A stretch of 5,242 nt of DNA, taken from assembly GCA_900553825.1 (NCBI GenBank), contig USEV01000065.1, forward strand, positions 1-5,242. The letters run 5' to 3'. Shown in pieces: positions 1 through 5,165 of the stretch. Every line of letters begins with the position of its first letter. Position 1 is the stretch's first letter. Below the pieces are notes generated by a model. It was not told the DNA's origin, searched no databases, and saw only the letters and a list, made by a program, of their open reading frames with translations. Both the position numbers and the translations under genes were made by a program. This DNA comes from an uncultured Eubacteriales bacterium. GTDB taxonomy: Bacteria > Bacillota > Clostridia > Christensenellales > CAG-917.

Positions 1-24
1 CTCGGAGATGTGTATAAGAGACAG
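1..24 (+). other. Nextera (Tn5) sequencing adapter remnant
   Basis: Bases 6-24 read AGATGTGTATAAGAGACAG, the 19-bp Tn5 mosaic end used in Nextera libraries, and the preceding CTCGG matches the 3' part of the Nextera read-2 adapter. In frame 1 the stretch translates to LGDVYKRQ, a peptide that is a recognised sign of this contamination in protein databases. It is a library artefact left at the contig end and should be trimmed. Genomic sequence begins at about base 25. Confidence 0.96.
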
Positions 25-77
25 GCGCAAAGCCATGCGAGCAAGGCGGAAGGGAAGATGTTGACGGATGATTGACC

Positions 78-234
78 TTAATTAAGCAACGGCACCGACA
101 AGCATAGGGCTCCGACTTCGGCGCAGCCATGCCAATCGGAGCATGGGCGCAGTCATTTCAATCGGAACTACGGTGCGGTTGTATCGTGGAATGATTGAAG
201 AGATGTCGGCGTATAATTAACTTTAATTAAGCAA
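78..234. repeat. Direct repeat TTAATTAAGCAA, two exact copies
   Basis: The 12-mer TTAATTAAGCAA occurs exactly at 78-89 and 223-234. GATGTTGAC also occurs twice nearby, at 57-65 and 237-245, so both halves of the stretch carry the same words in a different order. This suggests a local duplication or remnants of an interspersed element. No transposase or target-site duplication is visible. Confidence 0.6.
121..166 (+). repeat. Imperfect tandem direct repeat, 20-bp units
   Basis: GCGCAGCCATGCCAATCGGA at 121-140 is repeated as GCGCAGTCATTTCAATCGGA at 147-166. The units differ at three positions and have a 26-bp period. With only two units this is not a CRISPR array. It could be a small duplication or a paired protein-binding site; nothing nearby decides between these. 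Confidence 0.65.
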
Positions 235-286
235 TGATGTTGACCGACTCGGAAGTGCTCATGCCGCCGCCCACGGTGCGGCGTCG

Positions 287-311
287 AAAAACCGCCGCGT
301 TGAGCGGCGGT
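287..311 (-). terminator. Intrinsic terminator of the M20 peptidase gene
   Basis: Read on the minus strand, ACCGCCGC and GCGGCGGT form a perfect 8-bp GC-rich stem around a 5-nt loop (299-303), followed directly by a run of T (plus-strand A at 287-291). It lies 45 bases past the peptidase stop codon and in the right orientation, so it most likely ends that transcript. Confidence 0.85.
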
Positions 312-355
312 CTTCCCGTGTCGTTAGCGTGCGAGATAAGTGCGGGTTTTGCGCG

Positions 356-1831
356 TCACTCCGCAAGCATCTTGTCAAGGCACTTGACGAAGAACTGTGT
401 CGCCTTTTCCAGTTGGTCGACATGCAGGCGCTCGTTGATGCCGTGTATGCGCGATTGGTCGTCGAGCGTGTTGATGAAGGGTCCGAAGCGGAAGACATTG
501 TCCGTCAGCGGGTTGTAGAAGCGGGCGTCCGACGCCGCGATGAACATATACGGCGCGACCACGATGTCGTCGAATGTTTCCGTGATGCTTTCGGTGAGGC
601 GGTTGTATGCCGTGCAATGCACATCCGCCTCGGGCGACGGGTCGGAATATTCGAGCAGGTTGACCGAGACTTTGTCGCCGAGGAGCTTGTTGAGATATTT
701 TTTGACATCGTCGGCGGTCTCGCCCGTGATGATTCTGAAGTTGATGTTCGCCTTTGCCTCTTTGGGGATGACATTGCGTGCGTCGCTTCCCCAGAGCATG
801 GTGGGGGCAAAGGTGCTGCGGACGAGCGCGTTTGTCATGGGCGCGACTTTCGTGAAGACGAATTTGAGCAACGGACCGAACACATCGCGGTTGGTTAGGA
901 CGAATTTGAACGGACCCTTGCAGTAGGGCGAAAGGGCTTTGAATGTTTCCTTGGTCATGTTTGTCCAACGGGTGGGCATGGGGTTTGCTTCCACTTTGGC
1001 AACCGCCTGCGAGAGCAGCCCGACTGCCGTCGGGGGCTTGGGGTTGGAGGCATGACCGCCCGCCTTGTTGACGACGAGCTCGAGGTCGCCGTTGCCTTTC
1101 TCGCACGCGCCGATGAGCCCGACGGTGTGGGGTATGCCGAGCAGTTTGCCGTCGAGGACCGTGCCGCCTTCGTCAATGACGAATTCCATCTCCACGCCCT
1201 TTGCCTTGAGGTGACGGACGATGTTCGCGGCGCCCGAAGTGGAGTTGCCGGGTTCCTCGTCGTGTCCGAAGCAGAGGTAGAGGTCGCGGTCGAAGCGCTT
1301 GCCGTTTGCGAGGTGATATTCCACCGCCTCGAGAAGAGCAATCATGTGACTCTTCATGTCCTGCGCGCCTCTGCCGTAGATGTAGCCGTCATCGGTGAGC
1401 ACGCCGCCGAAGGGGTCGTGTTCCCAGCCGTCCGCGGGCGCGGGCACGACATCTATGTGACTGAGGTAGCAACCGCCGCGGAGAGCGGGATTTTTGCCTT
1501 TGAGGTGATAGATGATGCTGTAGCCGGCAATGATTTCCCTTTCCGCCGCCGCATTGAGCAGGGGATAGGTCTTTTCCAGCCAGTTGCGGTAGTCGACGAA
1601 AGGCTGGATATTGTCGGCATATTCTTCCACCATGGACACGGTGGGAATGCGGATTGCCTCCTGCAGGTGCCTGACGGCCTTATCCTTGTCGATTTTCTGC
1701 AAATCTCTGGCTTTGCCCGGCAAAGTGGTCGGACGGTTGAGAGCCGTGCGGACAGAGAGCGCGACAAAGAAAATGACGATTACGGCGGCGATTACACCCC
1801 CGATTATGGCCCCGATGGTAGAAGTCGTCAT
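356..1831 (-). CDS. M20 family metallopeptidase (CPS1/PM20D1-like), membrane-anchored
   Basis: The 491-residue product is a di-zinc M20 amidohydrolase/peptidase that should release amino acids from peptides or N-acyl amino acids. Visible family motifs: SHIDVVPAP (zinc ligand His125, Asp127), YGRGAQDMK (bridging Asp158), HDEEPG (catalytic base Glu192, ligand Glu193), DEGG (ligand Asp220), GGHASNP (His260, start of the lid/dimerisation domain) and IHGINERL (ligand His463). All expected catalytic residues are present. Residues about 6-27 form one hydrophobic helix with no basic residues before it and R28, R33, K40 and R42 after it. By the positive-inside rule this favours a cytoplasmic catalytic domain, although a signal-anchored exterior domain cannot be excluded. 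The DGWEHDPFGG segment and the N-terminal helix resemble carboxypeptidase S/PM20D1 relatives. The start is fixed by GGAGG (minus strand, 1837-1841) five bases before ATG. The gene appears monocistronic, with its own promoter and terminator. The exact substrate is unknown. Confidence 0.93.
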   Translation of the reverse strand: MTTSTIGAIIGGVIAAVIVIFFVALSVRTALNRPTTLPGKARDLQKIDKDKAVRHLQEAIRIPTVSMVEEYADNIQPFVDYRNWLEKTYPLLNAAAEREIIAGYSIIYHLKGKNPALRGGCYLSHIDVVPAPADGWEHDPFGGVLTDDGYIYGRGAQDMKSHMIALLEAVEYHLANGKRFDRDLYLCFGHDEEPGNSTSGAANIVRHLKAKGVEMEFVIDEGGTVLDGKLLGIPHTVGLIGACEKGNGDLELVVNKAGGHASNPKPPTAVGLLSQAVAKVEANPMPTRWTNMTKETFKALSPYCKGPFKFVLTNRDVFGPLLKFVFTKVAPMTNALVRSTFAPTMLWGSDARNVIPKEAKANINFRIITGETADDVKKYLNKLLGDKVSVNLLEYSDPSPEADVHCTAYNRLTESITETFDDIVVAPYMFIAASDARFYNPLTDNVFRFGPFINTLDDQSRIHGINERLHVDQLEKATQFFVKCLDKMLAE

Positions 1832-1860
1832 AATATCCTCCGAAGTGCTTTGATAGGCAA

Positions 1861-1889
1861 ATTATACACCGCGCGGGGCGTGATTTCAA
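1861..1889 (-). promoter_or_regulatory. Sigma-70/sigma-A type promoter of the M20 peptidase gene
   Basis: On the minus strand, TTGAAA (-35, plus coordinates 1884-1889) and a consensus TATAAT (-10, 1861-1866) are separated by exactly 17 bp. Transcription should start near 1853-1855, giving a leader of only about 20 nt that carries the GGAGG ribosome-binding site. Confidence 0.82.
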
Positions 1890-1932
1890 GAGCGGAGCAA
1901 AATATGTTCCCGAAGGCGCAAAAGAGAAGTAC

Positions 1933-1946
1933 ACGGTGCACCGTGC
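1933..1946. promoter_or_regulatory. 14-bp perfect palindrome upstream of the peptidase promoter
   Basis: CACGGTG followed directly by CACCGTG is a perfect 14-bp palindrome centred about 85 bp upstream of the predicted peptidase transcription start. Its position suits a dimeric regulator, but one such palindrome in a window this size is not far above chance. No regulator is identified. Confidence 0.35.
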
Positions 1947-2094
1947 GCAATAAATGAAAAATATTGCCGCAAAATGCGAAAGGGGAAGGAAAACCCGCAG
2001 AAGTTCCGAAACGCGCCTGTCGGCTCTGTTTTCGGGCGATTTGCCCAGAATTTTTACACGGAGAAAGAAAAACCTTCAAGTATTCTCCCAGCGG

Positions 2095-2200
2095 TGTAAG
2101 TGCTATAAAATACGGTTATTTTCAGAATAGATTTTCAATCGGTTCTATAAAATAGTGCGTTTTTTAGAAAAGTGCTCTCAAAAATACGCCTATTTATAAC
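2095..2200. other. AT-rich block with repeated CTATAAAATA
   Basis: Only 28 of the 100 bases at 2101-2200 are G or C, in sharp contrast to the GC-rich genes. CTATAAAATA appears twice (about 2103-2112 and 2146-2155), the second copy extending to the palindrome CTATAAAATAG, and an oligo-T run follows at about 2160-2165. Neither TATAAA has a recognisable -35 at the right spacing, so I do not call a promoter. Confidence 0.5.
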
Positions 2201-2201
2201 A

Positions 2202-2217
2202 CCTGCGACGGCGCAGG
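2202..2217. repeat. GC-rich hairpin at the edge of the AT-rich block
   Basis: CCTGCG (2202-2207) and CGCAGG (2212-2217) form a perfect 6-bp stem around ACGG. There is no T-run on either strand next to it, so it is not an intrinsic terminator. It marks the sharp shift from AT-rich to GC-rich sequence. Confidence 0.4.
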
Positions 2218-2646
2218 CAAATCCGGGGGCTTTAGACGGGCAATCCGCAGTGCGAAAGCGAGTCGGGCTCCCGAGGCAAGATGTGAAACTGAGGGGAAGC
2301 CGAAAAACGGGGTGAAAAGCGGCGAACAATATTTGAAACGGCTTTTTGTCGTTTGGGACGGGCTGCCCGCCGGGAAAGTGAGGGGAAATTTAATATGCGG
2401 CGGGATGGCGCGGTGTTGTCGAGCCGGGGCGAAACAGGGCGAAAGCGCGATGAAATCGCGCCGTAAGAGGGCAAAATGTCCGCTGAGGTGTACCGTGGCT
2501 TGCCAAAATGCTCAAAATGACGGGGAAAAGCTCGCAAAATGCGCCGTTTTTAGGCGTAACAGTACGCGGAAAGGGTGATTTACGCTATACGGCGCTTGTC
2601 GGAGGCTTTATCGGTATTAAGTGGCAAAATGGCTTGCAAATGCCTC

Positions 2647-2855
2647 GGAAAGCCTCTGTGCAGTGCGGTTTTCCCGCATTTTAGGGGCAATTTGAGGTCG
2701 TTTGAGGCAAAGCGGCGGATTTGCCCCAAAAAGCCCTGAAAACGCCCGAAAAGCCTCTGAACAGTGGCTTTTGCGGCATTTGTCTCATTCGGGGCGGAAG
2801 TGAGCCCGAAATCCGCAAAATGCGGCTGAACAGTAGGATTTTCCTCCATTCGGGC
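2647..2855. repeat. Three related hairpin repeats built on CTG-NN-CAGT
   Basis: Three imperfect units start at 2652, 2753 and 2822. Each has the order CTGNNCAGT, four variable bases, TTTT, variable bases, then CATT and a GGGC end. The middle unit folds perfectly: AAAAGCC (2749-2755) pairs with GGCTTTT (2766-2772) around CTGAACAG. In the first, GGAAAGCC (2647-2654) pairs with GGTTTTCC (2667-2674) with one G-U pair. In the third only AAAAT (2817-2821) and ATTTT (2838-2842) pair, with a poor inner stem. A possible fourth relative is GCGT-AACAGT-ACGC at 2554-2567. Stem sequences change while pairing is largely kept, as expected for a mobile or RNA-level hairpin family. No transposase is nearby. 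Confidence 0.65.
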
Positions 2856-2934
2856 ATTTTTGGGCTATATTGGGGGAAAGGGGACTGAATCGTGTCATTT
2901 GCCGTGTTTTCGGGGGTGTTTCGGCGGTCGGCCA

Positions 2935-2994
2935 TGTGGATAATTCCGAGCAAATTTATGACAATTACACCGCCAAAAGGAGCACTTTTCCACA
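2935..2994. promoter_or_regulatory. Pair of inverted DnaA-box-like sites
   Basis: TGTGGATAA at 2935-2943 is the complement of TTATCCACA, the classic high-affinity DnaA box. TTTTCCACA at 2986-2994, in the opposite orientation, also fits the TTWTNCACA consensus. The intervening 42 bp are fairly AT-rich. Two matches within 60 bp are unlikely by chance, but there are no other boxes and no dnaA, dnaN or other origin genes, so this is at most a candidate DnaA-binding site. Confidence 0.35.
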
Positions 2995-3031
2995 CTTTTC
3001 ATTATCTCAAACCGTCTTGTTTGCCGCTTGA

Positions 3032-3052
3032 AATACCGTTTCGGGCGGTATT
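3032..3052. repeat. 7-bp perfect hairpin upstream of the carboxykinase promoter
   Basis: AATACCG (3032-3038) and CGGTATT (3046-3052) pair perfectly around a 7-nt loop. The centre is about 95 bp upstream of the -35 box at 3138. It could be an operator or a structural remnant; no T-run follows on either strand. Confidence 0.4.
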
Positions 3053-3137
3053 GTGCAGGCGGGCGGGAACGCGTGGCGGCAATTCGGGAGCAAGCGACAT
3101 ACGCGGCGGGGCGGCAAACGGTGCGGCAAAGTTGTGA

Positions 3138-3166
3138 TTGACACCTTCTTTATATGGTTGTAATAT
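3138..3166 (+). promoter_or_regulatory. Strong promoter of the PEP carboxykinase gene
   Basis: A consensus TTGACA (-35, 3138-3143) is followed after 17 bp by TAATAT (3161-3166). An overlapping better -10 match, TGTAAT (3159-3164), has a 15-bp spacer. Transcription should start near 3172, leaving a leader of about 110 nt. The near-consensus -35 suggests strong expression. Confidence 0.8.
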
Positions 3167-3171
3167 TTATT

Positions 3172-3285
3172 GAGGTACGGTTTTACACTCGGCGCCCGTG
3201 TGGGCGCTCGCGCAGGCGTATCGCCGTGAACCCGTGCAATTAAAACACGCCTACCTTTTGACAGGGCAAGGCGTCGGAGGTTTTT
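3172..3285 (+). promoter_or_regulatory. Structured 5' leader of the carboxykinase mRNA with alternative pairings
   Basis: GCGCCC (3192-3197) and GGGCGC (3202-3207) form a 6-bp hairpin with a GTGT loop. GGCG (3215-3218) pairs with CGCC (3222-3225). ACGCCT (3247-3252) can pair with either of two identical AGGCGT copies: one upstream at 3214-3219, the other downstream at 3269-3274, ending one base before the GGAGG ribosome-binding site (3276-3280). CGTG (3233-3236) with CACG (3246-3249) is a further competing stem. This is the layout of a leader that could switch access to the ribosome-binding site, but it matches no riboswitch class that I recognise. The GGAGG lies five bases before the ATG and fixes the start. 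Confidence 0.45.
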
Positions 3286-5055
3286 ATGAAACTTGAAAAC
3301 AAAGGAGTCAGGAAGTTCATCGATGAGAGCGCGGCTCTTTGCAACCCCGACAAGGTTGTTCTCATCGACGGAAGCGAGGAGCAGCTTGAAGCACTCCGCA
3401 AGGAAGCCATGGCGACCGGCGAGATGATTCAGCTCAACCAGGAGCTCCTCCCCGGGTGCTATCTGCACCGCACGGCGGTCAACGATGTCGCGCGCGTCGA
3501 AGGCCGTACCTTCATCTGCACCGAAAAGGAAGAGGACGCAGGTCCCACCAACAACTGGATGCAGAAGGACAAGGCGTACGAATTGCTCAAGGGCATCTAC
3601 AAGGGTGCGATGAAGGGCAGGACCATGTATGTCATTCCCTATTCCATGGGCGCGGTCGGCTCTCCCTTCTCCAAGATCGGCATCGAGCTCACCGACAGCA
3701 TCTATGTCGTGCTCAACATGGCAATCATGACCAGAGTGGGGCAGAAGGTGCTCGACACTCTCGGTGAAAGCGACGATTTCGTCCGCGGTCTGCACGCGAA
3801 AGCCGACATCGACGAAGAGAAGCGTTACATCTGCCAGTTCCCCGAGGACAACACCATCATGTCCGTCAACTCCGGTTACGGCGGCAATGTGCTCCTCGGC
3901 AAGAAGTGCTTTGCACTGCGCATAGCGTCCTATCTCGGCCGCAACGAGGGATGGCTTGCCGAACACATGCTCATCCTCGGCGTGGAGAAACCCAACGGCG
4001 AGACCAAGTATATCGCCGCGGCGTTCCCCTCCGCTTGCGGAAAGACCAACCTCGCAATGCTCATTCCCCCCAAGGCGTTTGCCGAAAAGGGATACAAGGT
4101 CTACACTGTCGGTGACGACATCGCGTGGATTCGCGTCGGTGCGGACGGCAGGCTTTATGCCATCAACCCCGAGAACGGCTTCTTCGGCGTTGCTCCCGGC
4201 ACAAACGAGAAGTCCAACCCCAACGCGCTTGCGACAACCCGCAAGGGCACCATCTTCACCAATGTCGTGCACAACCTCGAAAACAACACGGTGTGGTGGG
4301 AAGGCCTTGACAAGAATCCTCCCAAGAAGGCGGTTGACTGGAAGGGCAACCCCTGGACGGACGAGGACAGGGCAAACGGCGTGAAGGGTGCGCACCCCAA
4401 CTCCCGTTTCACCGCTCCCGCGAAGAACTGCCCCTGCATCTCTCCCGAATTCGAGAATCCGCAGGGCGTCCCGCTCGACGCAATTGTGTTCGGCGGCAGG
4501 CGTGCGAAGACCGCGCCGCTCGTTTACGAAGCGCGTGACTGGGCACACGGCGTGTTTGTGGGCTCCATCATGGCATCCGAGACGACTGCAGCGGCGAGCG
4601 GAGCAGTCGGCGTCGTGCGTCGTGACCCCATGGCGATGCTGCCGTTCTGCGGCTACAATATGGGCGATTACTTCGGACATTGGCTGGAAATGGGCGAAAA
4701 GGTCACAAAGAAGCCCAAGTTCTTCAATGTCAACTGGTTCAGAACGGACGAAGAGGGGCACTTCCTGTGGCCCGGCTTCGGCGACAACCTGCGCGTGCTG
4801 GATTGGATTCTCCGCCGCACCGAGGACGCAGTCGATGCGGTCGAGACGCCCATCGGCTATGTGCCCAACCCCGAGGACATCGACCTCACAGGGCTTGACA
4901 TGACCACGGAGGACATCGCAAACCTCCTCACCGTGGACAAGGAACTCTGGAGAGAGGACGCGGAAGGCATCGCGGCATTCTACGCCAAGTTCGGCGACAA
5001 ACTTCCCGCGAAGCTTGCCGAGGAGCTCGAGACCCTCAAAAAGAATCTTGAATGA
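3286..5055 (+). CDS. pckG: Phosphoenolpyruvate carboxykinase (GTP)
   Basis: The 589-residue product is a cytoplasmic GTP-type PEPCK (EC 4.1.1.32) that interconverts oxaloacetate plus GTP with phosphoenolpyruvate, CO2 and GDP. In fermenting anaerobes it often runs towards oxaloacetate, feeding succinate or aspartate and conserving GTP; that direction is inference here. Diagnostic sequence: substrate Arg70 in VARVEGRT; SGYGGN (196-201); manganese ligands Lys207, His227 and Asp278 (in GDDIAW); the P-loop FPSACGKTN (247-255) with reactive Cys251 and catalytic Lys253; NPENGFFGVAPGT (294-306); Arg374 in NSRF; Arg405 in FGGRR; and guanine-binding Phe485, Phe493, Phe498 and Asn501. These align with human cytosolic PEPCK residues Arg87, Lys244, His264, Asp311, Cys288, Lys290, Arg405, Arg436, Phe517, Phe525, Phe530 and Asn533. 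Length is normal to slightly short for bacterial members and no key residue is missing. The gene has its own promoter, leader and downstream hairpins, and so looks monocistronic. Confidence 0.98.
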   Translation: MKLENKGVRKFIDESAALCNPDKVVLIDGSEEQLEALRKEAMATGEMIQLNQELLPGCYLHRTAVNDVARVEGRTFICTEKEEDAGPTNNWMQKDKAYELLKGIYKGAMKGRTMYVIPYSMGAVGSPFSKIGIELTDSIYVVLNMAIMTRVGQKVLDTLGESDDFVRGLHAKADIDEEKRYICQFPEDNTIMSVNSGYGGNVLLGKKCFALRIASYLGRNEGWLAEHMLILGVEKPNGETKYIAAAFPSACGKTNLAMLIPPKAFAEKGYKVYTVGDDIAWIRVGADGRLYAINPENGFFGVAPGTNEKSNPNALATTRKGTIFTNVVHNLENNTVWWEGLDKNPPKKAVDWKGNPWTDEDRANGVKGAHPNSRFTAPAKNCPCISPEFENPQGVPLDAIVFGGRRAKTAPLVYEARDWAHGVFVGSIMASETTAAASGAVGVVRRDPMAMLPFCGYNMGDYFGHWLEMGEKVTKKPKFFNVNWFRTDEEGHFLWPGFGDNLRVLDWILRRTEDAVDAVETPIGYVPNPEDIDLTGLDMTTEDIANLLTVDKELWREDAEGIAAFYAKFGDKLPAKLAEELETLKKNLE

Positions 5056-5066
5056 CACCGACTCCG

Positions 5067-5110
5067 CTCCCCGCGCTTCGGCGCGGGGAGGGCGTCGCGC
5101 CGAAGCGCGG
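5067..5110 (+). repeat. UUCG-loop hairpin plus overlapping inverted copy after pckG
   Basis: CTCCCCGCGC (5067-5076) and GCGCGGGGAG (5081-5090) form a perfect 10-bp stem closed by a TTCG tetraloop, starting 11 bases after the stop codon. The core at 5071-5084 recurs as an exact 14-bp reverse complement at 5097-5110, so a second small stem (CGCGC/GCGCG, CGAA loop) or a long alternative duplex is possible. No T-run follows directly, so this part likely stabilises the mRNA 3' end or helps termination. Confidence 0.75.
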
Positions 5111-5119
5111 CGAGCGAGT

Positions 5120-5165
5120 TTCCCCGAACGGCGTCATCAAGCGGCGTCGCGCGGGGGAATTTTTG
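5120..5165 (+). terminator. Probable intrinsic terminator of pckG
   Basis: TTCCCC (5120-5125) pairs with GGGGAA (5154-5159), followed at once by TTTTT (5160-5164). The inner region can fold further: CGGCG (5129-5133) pairs with CGTCG (5145-5149), allowing one G-U pair. The stem is interrupted, but with the T-run and the preceding hairpin it is the best candidate for the end of the carboxykinase transcript. Confidence 0.55.

Larger units (their letters stand above)
25..285. other. Non-coding repeat-bearing stretch before the peptidase gene terminator
   Basis: No convincing gene is visible here. All three plus-strand frames stay open for roughly the first 12 codons after the adapter; one reads AQSHASKAEGKMLTDD and stops at 73-75, so the C-terminal end of a truncated gene is possible but unproven. 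The rest holds short direct and inverted repeats, including GCTCCGA (109-115) pairing with TCGGAGC (136-142) and CATGC (128-132) pairing with GCATG (141-145). A TATAAT at 212-217 lacks a properly spaced -35 partner. Confidence 0.6.
1969..2824. repeat. Dispersed GCAAAATG repeat, partly palindromic CGCAAAATGCG
   Basis: The 11-mer CGCAAAATGCG (a 4-bp stem with an AAA loop) occurs exactly at 1969-1979, 2533-2543 and 2814-2824. Its core GCAAAATG also occurs at 2471-2478 and 2624-2631, with near copies at 2502-2510 and 2511-2519. Five exact 8-mers within about 850 bp is far above chance. In the third palindrome the stem extends to 5 bp (CCGCA/TGCGG, 2813-2825). This marks the region as a degenerate repeat cluster. 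Confidence 0.75.
1890..3137. other. Long divergent intergenic region, no supported gene
   Basis: About 1.25 kb lies between the two divergent promoters. Open frames here (for example 2312-2578 plus, 2580-2849 minus, 2681-2995 minus) are short, overlap one another on both strands, show no recognisable domain and lack a good ribosome-binding site. The 2580-2849 minus frame contains echoing peptide pieces (PTVQPHF, ATVQRLF) simply because the DNA under it is repetitive. I found no tRNA, and no recognisable RNase P, SRP or tmRNA core. The structured pieces are listed separately: palindrome, AT-rich block, repeat words, hairpin family and DnaA-box-like sites. Confidence 0.65.

Noticed and set aside
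25..75. C-terminal fragment of an upstream gene (AQSHASKAEGKMLTDD then stop)
   Set aside because: All three plus-strand frames are open this close to the adapter junction, so 16 codons in one frame are not evidence of coding.
121..166. CRISPR array from the 20-bp direct repeats
   Set aside because: There are only two units, with a 6-bp gap instead of a spacer of about 30 bp, and no cas genes.
329..898. 189-codon plus-strand open frame
   Set aside because: It is antisense to the C-terminal part of the M20 peptidase, which has all catalytic motifs in its own frame.
1052..1957. 301-codon plus-strand open frame
   Set aside because: It is antisense to the M20 peptidase and runs through its promoter. 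It has no recognisable domain and no ribosome-binding site, so it is a codon-bias shadow.
2220..2285. RNase P-like core around GTCGGGCTCCCGAGG
   Set aside because: The diagnostic GAGGAAAGTCCGGGCTCC string is absent and the flanks do not form the expected long-range helices.
2312..2578. 88-codon plus-strand open frame
   Set aside because: The composition is rich in Arg, Lys and Cys with no domain, there is no convincing ribosome-binding site or promoter, and it covers part of the GCAAAATG repeat cluster.
2580..2995. Minus-strand open frames 2580-2849 and 2681-2995 as small proteins
   Set aside because: They overlap each other in different frames, lack good ribosome-binding sites, and their repeated peptide bits follow directly from the DNA hairpin repeats beneath them.
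3007..5058. 683-codon open frame on the minus strand, the longest open frame in the window
   Set aside because: It lies antisense to pckG, whose plus-strand product carries the diagnostic PEPCK residues. The shadow has no recognisable domain and arises from the strong C/G third-position bias of the real gene.
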